A DNA stretch of 56,336 nt from Prevotella sp. KH2C16. Lineage in GTDB: Bacteria; Bacteroidota; Bacteroidia; Bacteroidales; Bacteroidaceae. Every line of letters begins with the position of its first letter. Position 1 is the stretch's first letter. Below the pieces are notes generated by a model. The model worked only from the letters and a program-made list of their open reading frames with translations, ran no database searches and was not told the origin of the DNA. Below are positions 1 through 10,200 of the stretch, one piece after another. The DNA is taken from positions 1 to 56,336 of the forward strand of contig NZ_FOOW01000017.1 in NCBI RefSeq assembly GCF_900113305.1, written 5' to 3'. The position numbers and the translations under genes are program-made.

Positions 1-2
1 CA

Positions 3-683
3 GGTCGTGCAGTCACTCGTGCCATTTACAATGTTCTGGGCATAAACAAGGAGGGTCATAAAGAGTTACTTGGCATGTACGTCGCAAAGAGCGAAGGAGC
101 CAACTTCTGGCTTGAGGTGCTTACGGACTTGCAGAACCGTGGCGTGGAGGACATTATGATATGCTGTGTGGACGGTCTGAAGGGCTTCCCTGATGCTATC
201 CAAAGCGTATTCCCACATACTGCCGTTCAACTCTGTATAGTGCATCAGATACGCAATTCCATCAAGTATGTTGGCAGCAAGCACCAGAAGGAGTTTCTGA
301 AAGATCTGAAGCGTATCTATGGAGCCGTTAGCAAAGAGGCTGCGGAAACGGAACTTGACAACCTTGAAGCCAAATGGGGCGAACAGTATCCTATCGTCAT
401 CAAGTCATGGCGTGACAATTGGGAGCGCTTGACGGAGTTCTTCCAGTACACCAAGGAAATCCGACGTCTCATATATACGACCAACACCGTCGAAGGCTAC
501 CACCGCCAGATACGCAAAGTTACGAAGAACAAGGGCGTATTCCCATCTGATGCAGCCTTGGAGAAACTGGTCTATCTGGCATATCGTAATGTCAGCGAGA
601 AGTGGACCATGCCCCTTGCGAACTGGGCACTCATCTCACAACAATTGGCAATAAAATTTGGCGATAGATTTGAAATTATGTAA
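3..683 (+). CDS. IS256-family transposase, C-terminal part
   Basis: The gene is open from the window edge and stops at 681-683, so only about 226 C-terminal residues are visible. It is a cut-and-paste DDE transposase of the mutator/IS256 class. The recognisable features are the CCVDGLKGFPDAI block, with the second catalytic aspartate in VDG, followed by VFPHTAVQLCIVHQIRNS, and the late TTNTVEGYHRQIRKVTKNKG block, where the E of VEG is the catalytic glutamate. The N-terminus and first aspartate are off the window. No frameshift is seen in the visible part, so the element could be intact outside. Family assignment is firm; activity is unknown. Confidence 0.9.
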   Translation, partial: GRAVTRAIYNVLGINKEGHKELLGMYVAKSEGANFWLEVLTDLQNRGVEDIMICCVDGLKGFPDAIQSVFPHTAVQLCIVHQIRNSIKYVGSKHQKEFLKDLKRIYGAVSKEAAETELDNLEAKWGEQYPIVIKSWRDNWERLTEFFQYTKEIRRLIYTTNTVEGYHRQIRKVTKNKGVFPSDAALEKLVYLAYRNVSEKWTMPLANWALISQQLAIKFGDRFEIM

Positions 684-702
684 CTTCGCAACCAGAAAGG
701 CT

Positions 703-747
703 CCTCATTTGGAAAACACGATTAAAAAGCGTGTTCCCCATCTGAGG
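703..747 (+). terminator. Hairpin after the IS256 transposase
   Basis: CCTCA (703-707) pairs with TGAGG (743-747), and inside it GGAAAACACG (711-720) pairs imperfectly with CGTGTTCCCC (730-739). It lies 20 bp after the transposase stop. There is no strong T tract, so it may be a weak terminator or simply part of the IS tail. Confidence 0.4.
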
Positions 748-844
748 TTAATATAATAAGGAAAATGACCTTGACACAGTTCAATTTACACTACCTTACT
801 GCGTAGTATAATTATTTTGAGTACCCAACTACACATTAATCCTT

Positions 845-907
845 TCTCTTTCACCGCTTTAACTCCTATTGTAGTAATGTAGTAAGATATAATCGGTGAA
901 AGAAAAA
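845..907. repeat. Inverted repeat flanking the recombinase cassette
   Basis: TTCTCTTTCACCG (845-857) and CGGTGAAAGAAAA (895-907) form a 13-bp inverted repeat with one mismatch and a 37-bp centre. It lies just downstream of the last gene of the minus-strand recombinase cassette and just outside the IS256 end. It could be the cassette terminator or a recombination site of the older mobile element. Confidence 0.5.
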
Positions 908-920
908 GGAAATATATCCA

Positions 921-1337
921 TCAGTTCTTGGTATTGCCCAACAGGAAGATTGGCGTTACAATGGCAGTCTCTGTCTGCAATCTTCTACTGATGTACTTTC
1001 TGAATAAATGCGCTTCCGTGCTGTCCAACAGAAAGGACAGGGCGATGATGACAGAAAGCGGATAGAGCGGTGTATAACCTTTGCGTTGTCCGTTGATAAT
1101 GACTTCCTCCTCACCTGCACCCCTTTCATTGGGATGCAGGTCGGAAGATTTAATAATTGTCTGAAGCCTATAATTGAGTTTTCTCCACGACACACCGAAG
1201 AACCTCACAAGTTCTCCCTCCGTCATGGCAATCTCGCCTTCACCCTTGCGGATAACCTGCATATTACTGCCCCAATCAAAGATACTGCGATGATTGTACG
1301 TGCTATTTTTGCTCTTTGAATTTTTGCTTGTCCTCAT
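921..1337 (-). CDS. Small mobile-element protein, helix-turn-helix-like
   Basis: A 138-residue protein I cannot assign to a named family. Its middle (about residues 36-65, TEGELVRFFGVSWRKLNYRL) reads like a helix-turn-helix, and a hydrophobic stretch (YPLSVIIALSFLLDS) follows. The first 15 residues are rich in Ser, Lys and Asn. The start codon overlaps the stop of the upstream recombinase by 4 bp (ATGA), so it is translationally coupled and is the third gene of the cassette. By position it may be a regulator or accessory factor for the two recombinases, like the small third gene of Tn554-type elements, but that is analogy only. Confidence 0.65.
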   Translation of the reverse strand: MRTSKNSKSKNSTYNHRSIFDWGSNMQVIRKGEGEIAMTEGELVRFFGVSWRKLNYRLQTIIKSSDLHPNERGAGEEEVIINGQRKGYTPLYPLSVIIALSFLLDSTEAHLFRKYISRRLQTETAIVTPIFLLGNTKN

Positions 1338-2629
1338 GCCGTTTCCTCCATTTTATAGGTTGATATATCCGAAAGTTCACAAGCCCCTCTCTCCGCAGTT
1401 TCCTTTCCCTTTACCGATTGCTTGGCAATGAGCCTGTCCATATCTTCAGAAATTTTCTTGTCCGTTACCTGTGCATATATCTGCGTGCTTGATATGGAAG
1501 CGTGTCCCATCATCTTGGCTATGCTCTCAATAGGGATTCCTGCACTAAGACTCATCGTTCCGAAAGTGTGGCGAGCCATGTGGAACGACAACCGTTCCTT
1601 AATGCCGCAAGCCTTGCCTACAATGCTCAGTTTGGTATCTATCACGCTTCGGCTGCAATCACTGGGAAAGATAAGGGTCTCACCTTTTTCTTTCACAGTC
1701 TGCTGTTCTTCGTTTCCCTCCTTTTCTTCCCGACAATGGCGGATAATGGCCTCTGCTATCGGATGCAGCGGCACAATGAACTCCACCTTTGTCTTTTGGC
1801 GTTCCTTGCGGATATAATTCCTCCCATCCGCTGCCGTTTGGATATGCCCATATTGCAGGTGTTCCATATCGGCGATTGCCAGTCCTGTAAAACAGGAAAA
1901 GACGAACATCAGTCTTGCCTGTTCTGCTTCCCTGTCATTCATCGTCATTGCCATGAGCTTTGCAACATCGCTCTTCTGCAGGAAGCGTATCGTCTTTTCC
2001 TCCTTCTCATACTTGGCATGCTCAAAGGGATTGCATCGGATAATCCTTTGACTTACTGCACGGAACATCAGCCTGCTCAGCCAGCAGAGATAGTTGTTGA
2101 TAGTCGTTCCCTTCAATCCACGCTTTTTGAGAAAGAAGCGGTATTCTTCAAACAAGTCCTCCGCAATGGTGGCAATGGGGATATCCAGCACCCCTTTACT
2201 TTCCACAAACTCACGGAGATTTCTGTCAGAATGGGACAGGTTCAGATAGGTACCCTCTGCCCTTGACCTTCCAATACTTTCCTTGACTGCTTGCAGCTCC
2301 GCCTTGCTCATGGCAAGGAGCGTTGTCGGATTATCTGCTATACCTTGCAGGAGGTTCTTGATAAGTTCGGCACTTACCACTCCGTCCTTTGTCAGTATAT
2401 CCCGATAGGCCTTTTCCACAAGTTCCTTGAATTCATATAGTCTTTGGTTGGTCTTTCTGTCAGTCGTCAAGCCCTGCTTGGCGTTCCACTCAGAGGGCTT
2501 ACATTCTTCGCCCGTGGTAATGGTGGTACTTTTTCCGTCTATGGTGATACGGCAGAGAATGGCGGTGTTGCCGTCTGCCTTAGTTTTCTGTCTGTTGATA
2601 TAGAACAGTATCTTGAATGTACTTCTCAT
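1334..2629 (-). CDS. Tyrosine recombinase/integrase, second of a tandem pair
   Basis: A 431-residue site-specific recombinase of the Bacteroidota tyrosine type. An arm-binding domain occupies about residues 1-100, a SAM-like core-binding domain about 105-210, and the catalytic domain about 215-415. Catalytic landmarks are FHMARHTFGTMS (HxxR), MMGHASISSTQIYAQV (GH and the nucleophilic Tyr) and the SCFTGLAIADM region. The first catalytic Arg of the canonical TGLR motif is not present there, which also occurs in other Bacteroidota integrases such as IntDOT. It starts 12 bp after the first recombinase and overlaps the next small gene by 4 bp. It probably acts with its neighbour to integrate or excise the element. 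Confidence 0.9.
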   Translation of the reverse strand: MRSTFKILFYINRQKTKADGNTAILCRITIDGKSTTITTGEECKPSEWNAKQGLTTDRKTNQRLYEFKELVEKAYRDILTKDGVVSAELIKNLLQGIADNPTTLLAMSKAELQAVKESIGRSRAEGTYLNLSHSDRNLREFVESKGVLDIPIATIAEDLFEEYRFFLKKRGLKGTTINNYLCWLSRLMFRAVSQRIIRCNPFEHAKYEKEEKTIRFLQKSDVAKLMAMTMNDREAEQARLMFVFSCFTGLAIADMEHLQYGHIQTAADGRNYIRKERQKTKVEFIVPLHPIAEAIIRHCREEKEGNEEQQTVKEKGETLIFPSDCSRSVIDTKLSIVGKACGIKERLSFHMARHTFGTMSLSAGIPIESIAKMMGHASISSTQIYAQVTDKKISEDMDRLIAKQSVKGKETAERGACELSDISTYKMEETA

Positions 2630-2641
2630 AATGGTTGTCTT

Positions 2642-3871
2642 TTATATGGTCAAACGTAAATCTTCGGTGAAAGAGAGGAAACGGTCGAACTCCTCAAAAA
2701 GTTTCTGTGGTGTTACCTTTGCATAGCGTTCCGTCATGCTTATGTTGGAATGTCCCAGCATCTTGCTCACCGTCTCGATGGGCACGCCCTGTTCAAGCGT
2801 GATGAGCGTTGCAAAGGTGTGTCTTGCAGTATGCGTGGTAAAGGGGAACGAAATGCCTGCACGAAGCCGCAGGGCTTTCAGACAGGTCTGATAGTTTTTG
2901 TACTTGACATAGGGGAGCAATGTTTCCCTTTCATCGCTGTGAAACCTCTCTATCTGCCTAATGGCTTCGGGCAGCAGCTTGATACGGCAAAGTACGCCTG
3001 TCTTCTGACGATTGAATTTCAGCCACAGGCTTCCCTCATCATCACGGACGAGATGGGATTTGCTCAGTTCCATCAAATCGCAATAGGCTGCACCTGTATA
3101 ACAGGCAAAGAGAAAGATGTCCTTTGCCGTTTCCAAATCCTCCTCCAAATCCTCAAAGCAGAGTGCTTTTAACTTATCCAATGCTGCTCGGTCAAGAGCC
3201 TTTGGCAGTTTCTTGTCGCCCTTGCTGATTTTGGCTTTGTCAAACAGGAGTGTATCAGCCAATCCCTCACGGTAAGCCAACCTGCATACCGTCTTCAAAT
3301 GCGTGGCTACATTATAGAACGTGCTTTCCTGAAAACCGCACTCACCTAAGAAATACTGCCGGAACTCATGGATAAAATTCTCTGTGAGTTGCGAGAAAGC
3401 CAAGTCCGAGACCTTGTACTTCCGTTGAATGAACTTCTGTAAATGTGTGCGGGTTGAGTGGTAGCCGTGTATGGCTCCTTCCTTGATGTCTATACCTACA
3501 TGGTTTTCCTTTTCCTTGATGAGCATGTCCAGCCTTTCGATGAGCATGCACCGTGTCTGCACGCTGCCCTGAAACTGCTCCTTCACATCGGTCGCGTTAA
3601 ACGGGCAACCTTTGGAGAGCTGGGACTGATAAGCCGACTGAACGGACAGCAACAGGTTTTCCAACCTGCCGTTCACTTCCACCGCCTCACGGCTTTTTCC
3701 GTCCATTCGGCTCTCACGGGGATTCCATAAGTCGGGATTGCAGGATAGCTTACAGCTGAACTGCGCAATACTTCTTCCAAGTGTGATACGTCCCATAATC
3801 GGAGCCTTGCCCGACTTGTCAAGACCGCTCTTTTTAAGGTAGAGCAACACCTTCATTTTTTCTGTTTTCAT
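2642..3871 (-). CDS. Tyrosine recombinase/integrase, first of a tandem pair
   Basis: A 409-residue tyrosine recombinase and the promoter-proximal gene of the cassette. It has an N-terminal arm-type DNA-binding domain (starting MKTEKMKVLLYLKKSGLDK), a core-binding domain, and a catalytic domain with THTARHTFATLI (HxxR) and MLGHSNISMTERYAKV (GH, Tyr). As in its partner, the first Arg position reads TGAAYCDL instead of TGLR. The two recombinases are clearly different proteins rather than a recent duplication. A minus-strand TAACTTTG box lies 20 bp upstream of the start. Tandem recombinases like these usually lie at the end of a mobile element; the rest would lie to the left, beyond the IS256 copy. 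Confidence 0.9.
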   Translation of the reverse strand: MKTEKMKVLLYLKKSGLDKSGKAPIMGRITLGRSIAQFSCKLSCNPDLWNPRESRMDGKSREAVEVNGRLENLLLSVQSAYQSQLSKGCPFNATDVKEQFQGSVQTRCMLIERLDMLIKEKENHVGIDIKEGAIHGYHSTRTHLQKFIQRKYKVSDLAFSQLTENFIHEFRQYFLGECGFQESTFYNVATHLKTVCRLAYREGLADTLLFDKAKISKGDKKLPKALDRAALDKLKALCFEDLEEDLETAKDIFLFACYTGAAYCDLMELSKSHLVRDDEGSLWLKFNRQKTGVLCRIKLLPEAIRQIERFHSDERETLLPYVKYKNYQTCLKALRLRAGISFPFTTHTARHTFATLITLEQGVPIETVSKMLGHSNISMTERYAKVTPQKLFEEFDRFLSFTEDLRLTI

Positions 3872-3890
3872 ACGCTTTAATATTTGTGGG

Positions 3891-3898
3891 CAAAGTTA
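3891..3898 (-). promoter_or_regulatory. -7 box for the recombinase cassette
   Basis: The plus strand reads CAAAGTTA, giving TAACTTTG on the minus strand, a full match to the Bacteroidota -7 consensus TAnnTTTG. It sits 20 bp upstream of the first recombinase start. Confidence 0.6.
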
Positions 3899-3970
3899 CC
3901 CGAATTAAAGCGTTCCTCACTTATGCAGAAAACTGCCGACCGAAGCAACAGCCACACGAGCGAAAATAAT

Positions 3971-4033
3971 TCAGTTACCGAATATTGCTTCATCGTTACC
4001 TATCACCAAATCGGGTAACGCTTTGGTAACTGA
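3971..4033. repeat. Nested inverted repeats with GTTACC/GGTAAC arms
   Basis: TCAGTTACC (3971-3979) is inverted as GGTAACTGA (4025-4033), and inside it CGTTACC (3994-4000) is inverted as GGTAACG (4014-4020). The structure lies about 100 bp upstream of the recombinase start, where an attachment site or recombinase-binding sites would be expected. An operator for the cassette is the other reading. The rest of 3900-4160 shows no gene. Confidence 0.6.
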
Positions 4034-4166
4034 ACTTCTGCTTAAATCTGCATATTACTGCCCTTTACGAACAGGGCATTTTTATGCAAATCATTCCGTT
4101 TCCTCCTCATTATCAGTCAGTTTACACCAACTTCGATTTTTCTTCATTTTCTTTGATTAGTTGCAA

Positions 4167-4210
4167 GCCAAAATCGGCGATTTTGTCAGGTAAAATAAGT
4201 GATTTTACTT
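4167..4210. repeat. 22-bp palindrome array, two units of mixed type
   Basis: Two adjacent 22-bp units. The first (4167-4188) is a palindrome with arms CCAAAATCG/CGATTTTGT, the same type as the arrays at 12.6, 32.4, 38.5 and 50.9 kb. The second (4189-4210) has arms GTAAAAT/ATTTTAC, the type seen at 21.5 kb. The array is 48 bp past the end of sprA. Finding both arm types in phase here links the two families. Confidence 0.75.
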
Positions 4211-4257
4211 TGCTGTTTGCCGCTTCCTTGTTTAAGGTAAGCCATCGCAGCCTCAGC

Positions 4258-7200
4258 TTACCGCGTCAGACTGAACTTCAGACTGAGGCCGAAGTCGCGG
4301 GTGGTGGTGGGATAGCTGTTGCTGGCCAGCAGCGGGCGGTTGGTCTGCCGGTCGTAATAGAAGCTCATGGTGAGCAGCCGCGAGAGGGTGTAGTCGGCGC
4401 TGAAGCTCAGCTTCAGGGCGGTGTTGCCGCTGCTGGCGGCACTCGTCATCGAGGCGATGTCGCGGCTGATGCTGGCCTGCCGGCGATAGCTGAGGTCGAG
4501 GCGGAGGTTCAGGTCGTGGTTGGCCCGTCCCCTTCCCGCGGCCGGGGCGGTGCCGGGCTGCGTGGCGTTCTTCTTGTTCTTCACCTTGCGCCGCCCTCCG
4601 TCGCCGAAGAGCCTGAGGTTGTTGATGCGATAACCCATGCCTATCACCCAGTCATGACTCGTCGCCTCGTTGATCTGAACGCTCGTCATGCTCAGGCTCA
4701 AAACCCTCGTCGTGCGATACTCGAGCTTCGCCGTAAGGTTGTTTTCGAAGGTCATGTCTATGCCCAGCAGCGGCGAGAAAGCCTCGTTGATGCTGACGGT
4801 GGAGACATTATACATGCTGCTCGGCACGGGGTTTCCCGTCGTGGCGTCGCTGACGAAGCCCAGGCCGTTCATGTATTCCATATAGGTGCTGAAGCTGCTG
4901 TACGACCCCACGGCGTAGATGCTCTTATAGCTGTGATTGACATTGAAGCTCTTGAACACCTCGCGGAACCACGGCAGCCGGGTCAGGCCGCTGTAGCGCA
5001 CGGTCCAGTTGGGCAACAGGCGCGAGAGCGCAGGGAAAATGTCGAGCGAACGGCCGCCGCCGCTGGTATAGGTGGCAAGGAACGCGGGAATCATGACATC
5101 GGCACTATAGCGGTCTACCCCGCCGTTGACGGCGTCGAAGGTCTGCCCGGCAAGGGGCGACGAGAGCGGATAGGGCGCACCCGCATAGCGAGCCTCCACC
5201 CTGTCGCGGAAGCCGTCGAGCGAAGCGCAGAAGCGGTCGAAGCTCTTGGAACGGAAACCCGAGGCAGCATCGCCGATGCCCTCGAAGGCACTGCGGAGCG
5301 AGATGGTGGTCATGGTGAAGGTGCCGCTCTGGGTGGTGGGGTTGCCCGCATACATATACTGCACGCTCTTCGCACGGGTCTGCGTGCGGGCTGCGTTGAG
5401 GTCTATCTTCAGGTTCTTCACGGGCTCGAGCGTCATGCGGAGCTGCAGGTCGGAAGTCTGGTTGGAGGTGGCGGGCATCGCATAGGAGCTGTTCATCAGC
5501 AACCAGTCGTTCTCGCGGGCGCGCTCGATGTAGGAGTCGCCCGTAAGTCCGAAGGCAAAGTCAAGTCCCGGCGAGAGCGCACCCGTGCCGCGGGTCTGGC
5601 CGAAGGCGTCGCCCACGGTCGGCATGAAGCCCGGCAGCGACATCGAATACTGGTTGCGGTAGCTCACGCTCACATTCCTCACCATCATCAACAGGCGTGC
5701 GGCGGCCTGGGCGGTCTTATACCAAGACTGGTTGTCGAGCGGCGGCTTGGGGGTAACGGTAATCTTCAGGCGCAGCGCGGAGTCCACCTTGCTGGTTATC
5801 TTTATCTGGTCTTCGCCCACCTTGCGGAACTTCAGCGGATAGGGTCTGCCGTCCTCCGTCCTCGCCGTGAGCGTGAAGCGGCGGGTCTTCTTGCCGTGGT
5901 TCACGCTGATAATGGTATCGGGCAGGAGGGTTATCTCCTTCTCGAAGCTGCGCTGATTGCGGGGCAGAGCCTTCTGCTGGCGCTCTGCCGCCCGGTCCCG
6001 GGCATCCTTGGGCTGCGACTTCCGGGTCTCCTCGCGCTTCCTCCGGCGTTCCTGCCGCTCCCTGTCTATCTGCGAACGGCTCGGCTCCTTGTTGAATCGC
6101 TCGTTGGCTTTCCTCAGGAACGGAATGTGGTTATACAGCCTCTCCATGCTGAAGGTGGCGTTTATGTTGAGGTCGCGATTATTGGTGACGGTGTTGCCAA
6201 GCGAGGTTCCGTCTTCCAGATCCGTCCCGCGCACCCAGCTGTAGGTGGCGTTGTAGGTGGCGTTGGCGTTCACCCAGTCGAAGAGAGGTATCAGGTTGAG
6301 CGGCAGCTGATAGGAGAGCTGGAAGTTCTGGTTATAGTCCAGGGGCGTGCCAAAATGCTTTATGGATGTCCACACCGAGTCTTTCCAAGCAGAATACTGG
6401 TCGGGATAGAGGTCTTTGTTCACCGGCGTGTAGGGTTCTTCTATCTCCGCGTGGGTCGCGCTTTGGAAACTCATGTGCAGATTCTTGGTCAAATCCCATC
6501 TCAGGGTGAAGTCCCTGTTCCACAGGAACTGCTCGCTGAAGGTGAGGGGACGCTGCGTATCAAGCAGGTTCTCCATGTCTCGCTCCTGCAGCTCATAGTA
6601 GTTGCGGGTGAGCTCGGTGTTGAAAGCCACATTCTGGGGTAGCCAGTTGAGTCCGAAACGCCGCAGGATTTCCAGCCATTTCGACTTGTTCTTGATTTTC
6701 CTGAACGGCTCCCACGCCTTATATACCGGCGTCCAGCTGTAGTTGAGGGCACCGCGCCAGTTGTCTTCCTTTTCATATACGGTGGTCTGGCCCGTCGTGT
6801 AGCGGTGGGAATGGCTGTAGGAGAGCGAGAAGTTGGCGGGGTCGTAGGGCATCGGATGCCGCTTGTTCTGGATTCCCACGCGCACATTGGAGAGCGAGAA
6901 GTTGGAGTTCGTGGTTTTCGTAACGGCAATGCTCTCTATGGAGTCGCGCTCGTGGCGGTTGGCGGCGGCGTCGAGAGCGTCGTCGAGCCTCATGTCGGTG
7001 TCCAGCGGATTATACTTCGGGCGGGTCTCCTCCTTGGTCAGACTATAATAAAGAGGTGCCGACACCTTGGCTTTGTCCGGGAAGAACTTGCCCAGTTCGA
7101 GGCTCGTCGTAACGCTGTATGTCTTGTAGTCGTCGGTGGAACGCTGCATCACGCCCTCCTCCAGGCCCCCGAAGCCCTCCGAGATGTAGCGTCCCTGGAG

Positions 7201-10200
7201 GTTTACGGTACCGAAATCGGAGAGCTGCACATTCAGATTGCCGTTCGCCGCCCAGCCTCCTTCGTTGTCGGACTCCCTCATGCGCAGCTCGTTCACCCAC
7301 ACCTCGCCTGACTTCTGGCTGCCCGCGAGGTTGCGCACACCTATCATCATAGTCTTCACCTCACCCAGCGTGGGATTGCCCTTGATGCTGACCTTGTTGG
7401 CCGGATGCTCCTCGTCGTAGGCCGAGAAGACACGGTTATACGAGGCCGTGCCCGCAGCCCGGGCGAGGTTGCGCTCCTTCTTGAGACGGGTGAAGACGCT
7501 TATGGGCACATCCAGCATGTTCTCCTCCGGCCATACAGCCTGACAGTCGGCCAGAGAATACTTGTCATAGACTCCCGGAGCCGTAAGCTTCAGCGGAATC
7601 TCATACTCGTAATAGTTGCTCTTGTAGTCGCTTCCGAGACGGATGAACATGGCCAGCTGGTTGTCCGCGAGGTCGGTGGAGTTCTGCTCCATGGCGTTCG
7701 CGTGGACAAACATCTGCATCCGTTTGTATTGCCGGAGGTCGAGAGCCGTGTTCTTGTAGACCGCCTTCGCCTCGTTGGACCCCAAGTTGGAGAGCACGAA
7801 ATTAAGTGCCTGCTCGTTGGATTCTACGAGTTGCGGCTGCGAGGGATCCTGCTCACGGCGGATGCCGGGAGGGAGAACATAGTTCACGGGAGTCTTGTCG
7901 TTGTTCTCTTCTATGTTCACCGAGCTCACCGCCATCACGCCTCCGGAGGAACCGGAGTTGTCTAATGTCTGCTCATAGGCACGCCAGTCGCCGCGCACGA
8001 GGTCGAGACTGCCGAAGCGCATCACGACAGGCTGCCGGAAGTTAGTCAGGAACATGCGCATGAAACGGATGCTCGTGAAGTCGGAGATAGCCCCTACCCT
8101 GCTCTCATAATCCTCCAGCGGGATGCGGAAAAGATACCAGTTCACCTCCTCGGAGGTGCCGTTGCGCAGCGGTGCCATTGCCGCCCGCTTGTCCACGATG
8201 TAGTTTTTGCCCACCACCATGTCCTGCGGTCGGATAGATACCTTATACTGATAATACTTCTCATATTCGTTGAGCGTGTAGTCCTGGTTGATGTCTTCCA
8301 CATCGGGCGTCGTCTTATAGGAGGTGTCGTAGCTCTCCGCACGGCTCTCGGTGTCGGGAGAATTGCCCTGCGGCATATTGATTCTCTTGTATCGCTCGAG
8401 GATGGAAGCCTGCGCCTGGTCGAAGTCCGTGCCGCGGAAATAGTGGTAGTCGTCGTTCGCGGGGTCGTTCATGATGGCCTGGAAGACATCCGGGCTCACC
8501 CTGCCTTGCACCTGCGTGAGGAAGGTCTGGTAGGAAGAGAAGGTCTTTTCCTCGTCGTCCGTGAGGCCGTTGAACCCCACATCCTGCAAGGCACGGTTGC
8601 CGGCACCCGTGGCAAAGGCATAGGTTACGGTGGCCTGAGTCGGAATCTTGCCCCACTGGGTATAGACAAAGCTGTCAGAGCCGTCGACCGGCATGCCGCT
8701 CTCATAGAACTTCTTGCCGTCGCGGAGCACATCCTCGCTCACCTCGCCGAGGTTGATATAGAAGTCGCCGCCATAGGTATTGGCGTCCGGCTGCCGGTTC
8801 GTATAAATAAAAGGATCCATCATCCAGAACTCGATATACTCGATATTGGCCGTCTCGAAATCGTTGGTGTCGAGCTTGCGCATCATTCCTCCCCAGTGGC
8901 GGACGGGGTTTGCGAGCGTTCCGTCATAGTTGAAGTCGGCGTAATTGAAGTTGTAAGGCCCGCGTTCGGCGGGGTAATAGGCGAGGTTCAGTATCGGGAG
9001 CGTGGAAATGGCACCGTTGTAGCTGCTCTGATCCCTGTTCGGAAAGAGCTCGTTTACATACACTTCGCGCACATAATGATTAGAGAGCTGCTCCAGATCG
9101 CTCTTGATATGGGCCGGCGTGAGCGAACTGCTGCGCCGCGTGAAGAGCGGGTCGATGTTGTACCAGGCCAGCAGCGAACGGTCATACCCGCTCTGCAAGG
9201 TGGTCTTGTCGTTGTAATTCGGGAACATGGCGGGCACGCTCGAGATGATCCACGACGACGGCGTAGACACATCCATCTTGCTCGTCGTGTTCTCGAAGTC
9301 ATCCAGATAAGAGGCATTATCCTGCGTTCCGGAGCTCTGACCGGCAATCAACTGGGCGAACTCGGCGTTCAGCGAGATGTGGGAGGGCTGCGTTACATGC
9401 AGGAAAGGAATCTTGTCGAGCATGTTGGTGAGCCACTGGCTCTCCTTCTTCCAGTTCAGGTTGACGCCCCAGAGGGTGTTGTTCAGAGGCTCGGAACCCA
9501 TGTTCACCTTCGTGGTGAGCGCCTGCTCGGACAGGTGCTGGACGGTTCCACTCAACTGGAAGTTCTTCGTGAAGTCGTATTCCCAGTTCAATCCGAACAT
9601 CGTCTTGCGCATCTGACCATAGTCGGTATTGCTCTCCAGCGACACATTCACCGGCGTCCCGGCATCGATGATGCTCTGATTCAGGATGGTAACTTCACCC
9701 GCACTATAGTCCACGGAGTAGTCGGAGCCTTCGGCAAGGGTTACTCCGCCCGCCGTTACCACCACCGACCCCTGCGGCACATTGTAGGCCCCGAGGGAGA
9801 TGACATTGGCCAGCGTGCCCCGGAACTGTCCCGCAAGCACATACTTGTCCTTCTCGGCTATCTGCCGCGCTACGGTCTTCGTAGAGTCGTAGAGCTCGGT
9901 AAAGGCGTATGTCGCGGCCTTGTCGGCGGGCACGCCACGGCCGACGAGGTAATCATACATATAGGATCCGAACGGCTCCACCTTCGGGAAGAACACACGC
10001 CCGTTGCTCACGGTGTAGCCCGCCACATAGTCGAAGTAGCCGTTGGAGTGCGCGTTGTTGTTATTGTCCAGCCTGTCGGCACCGAGGGCACGGATAATCG
10101 GCGTGTCCTTCACCTGCTGTTCGGGAATGTAGGTGAGGTAGACACCGGCGGTATCGCTCTGGAACTTGACATCCAGCCGGAACTTATCCTTCTCCACGGA

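Larger units (their letters stand above)
1..795 (+). mobile_element. IS256-family insertion sequence, right part
   Basis: This is the right-hand part of an IS256-family element that enters from beyond the left edge. It holds the 3' part of the transposase gene and about 110 bp of non-coding tail. The likely outer end is the TTGACACAGTTC...TTTACACTACC stretch at 771-795, which resembles IS256-family terminal repeats. The left end lies outside the window, so the exact boundary and any target duplication cannot be shown. Confidence 0.7.
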
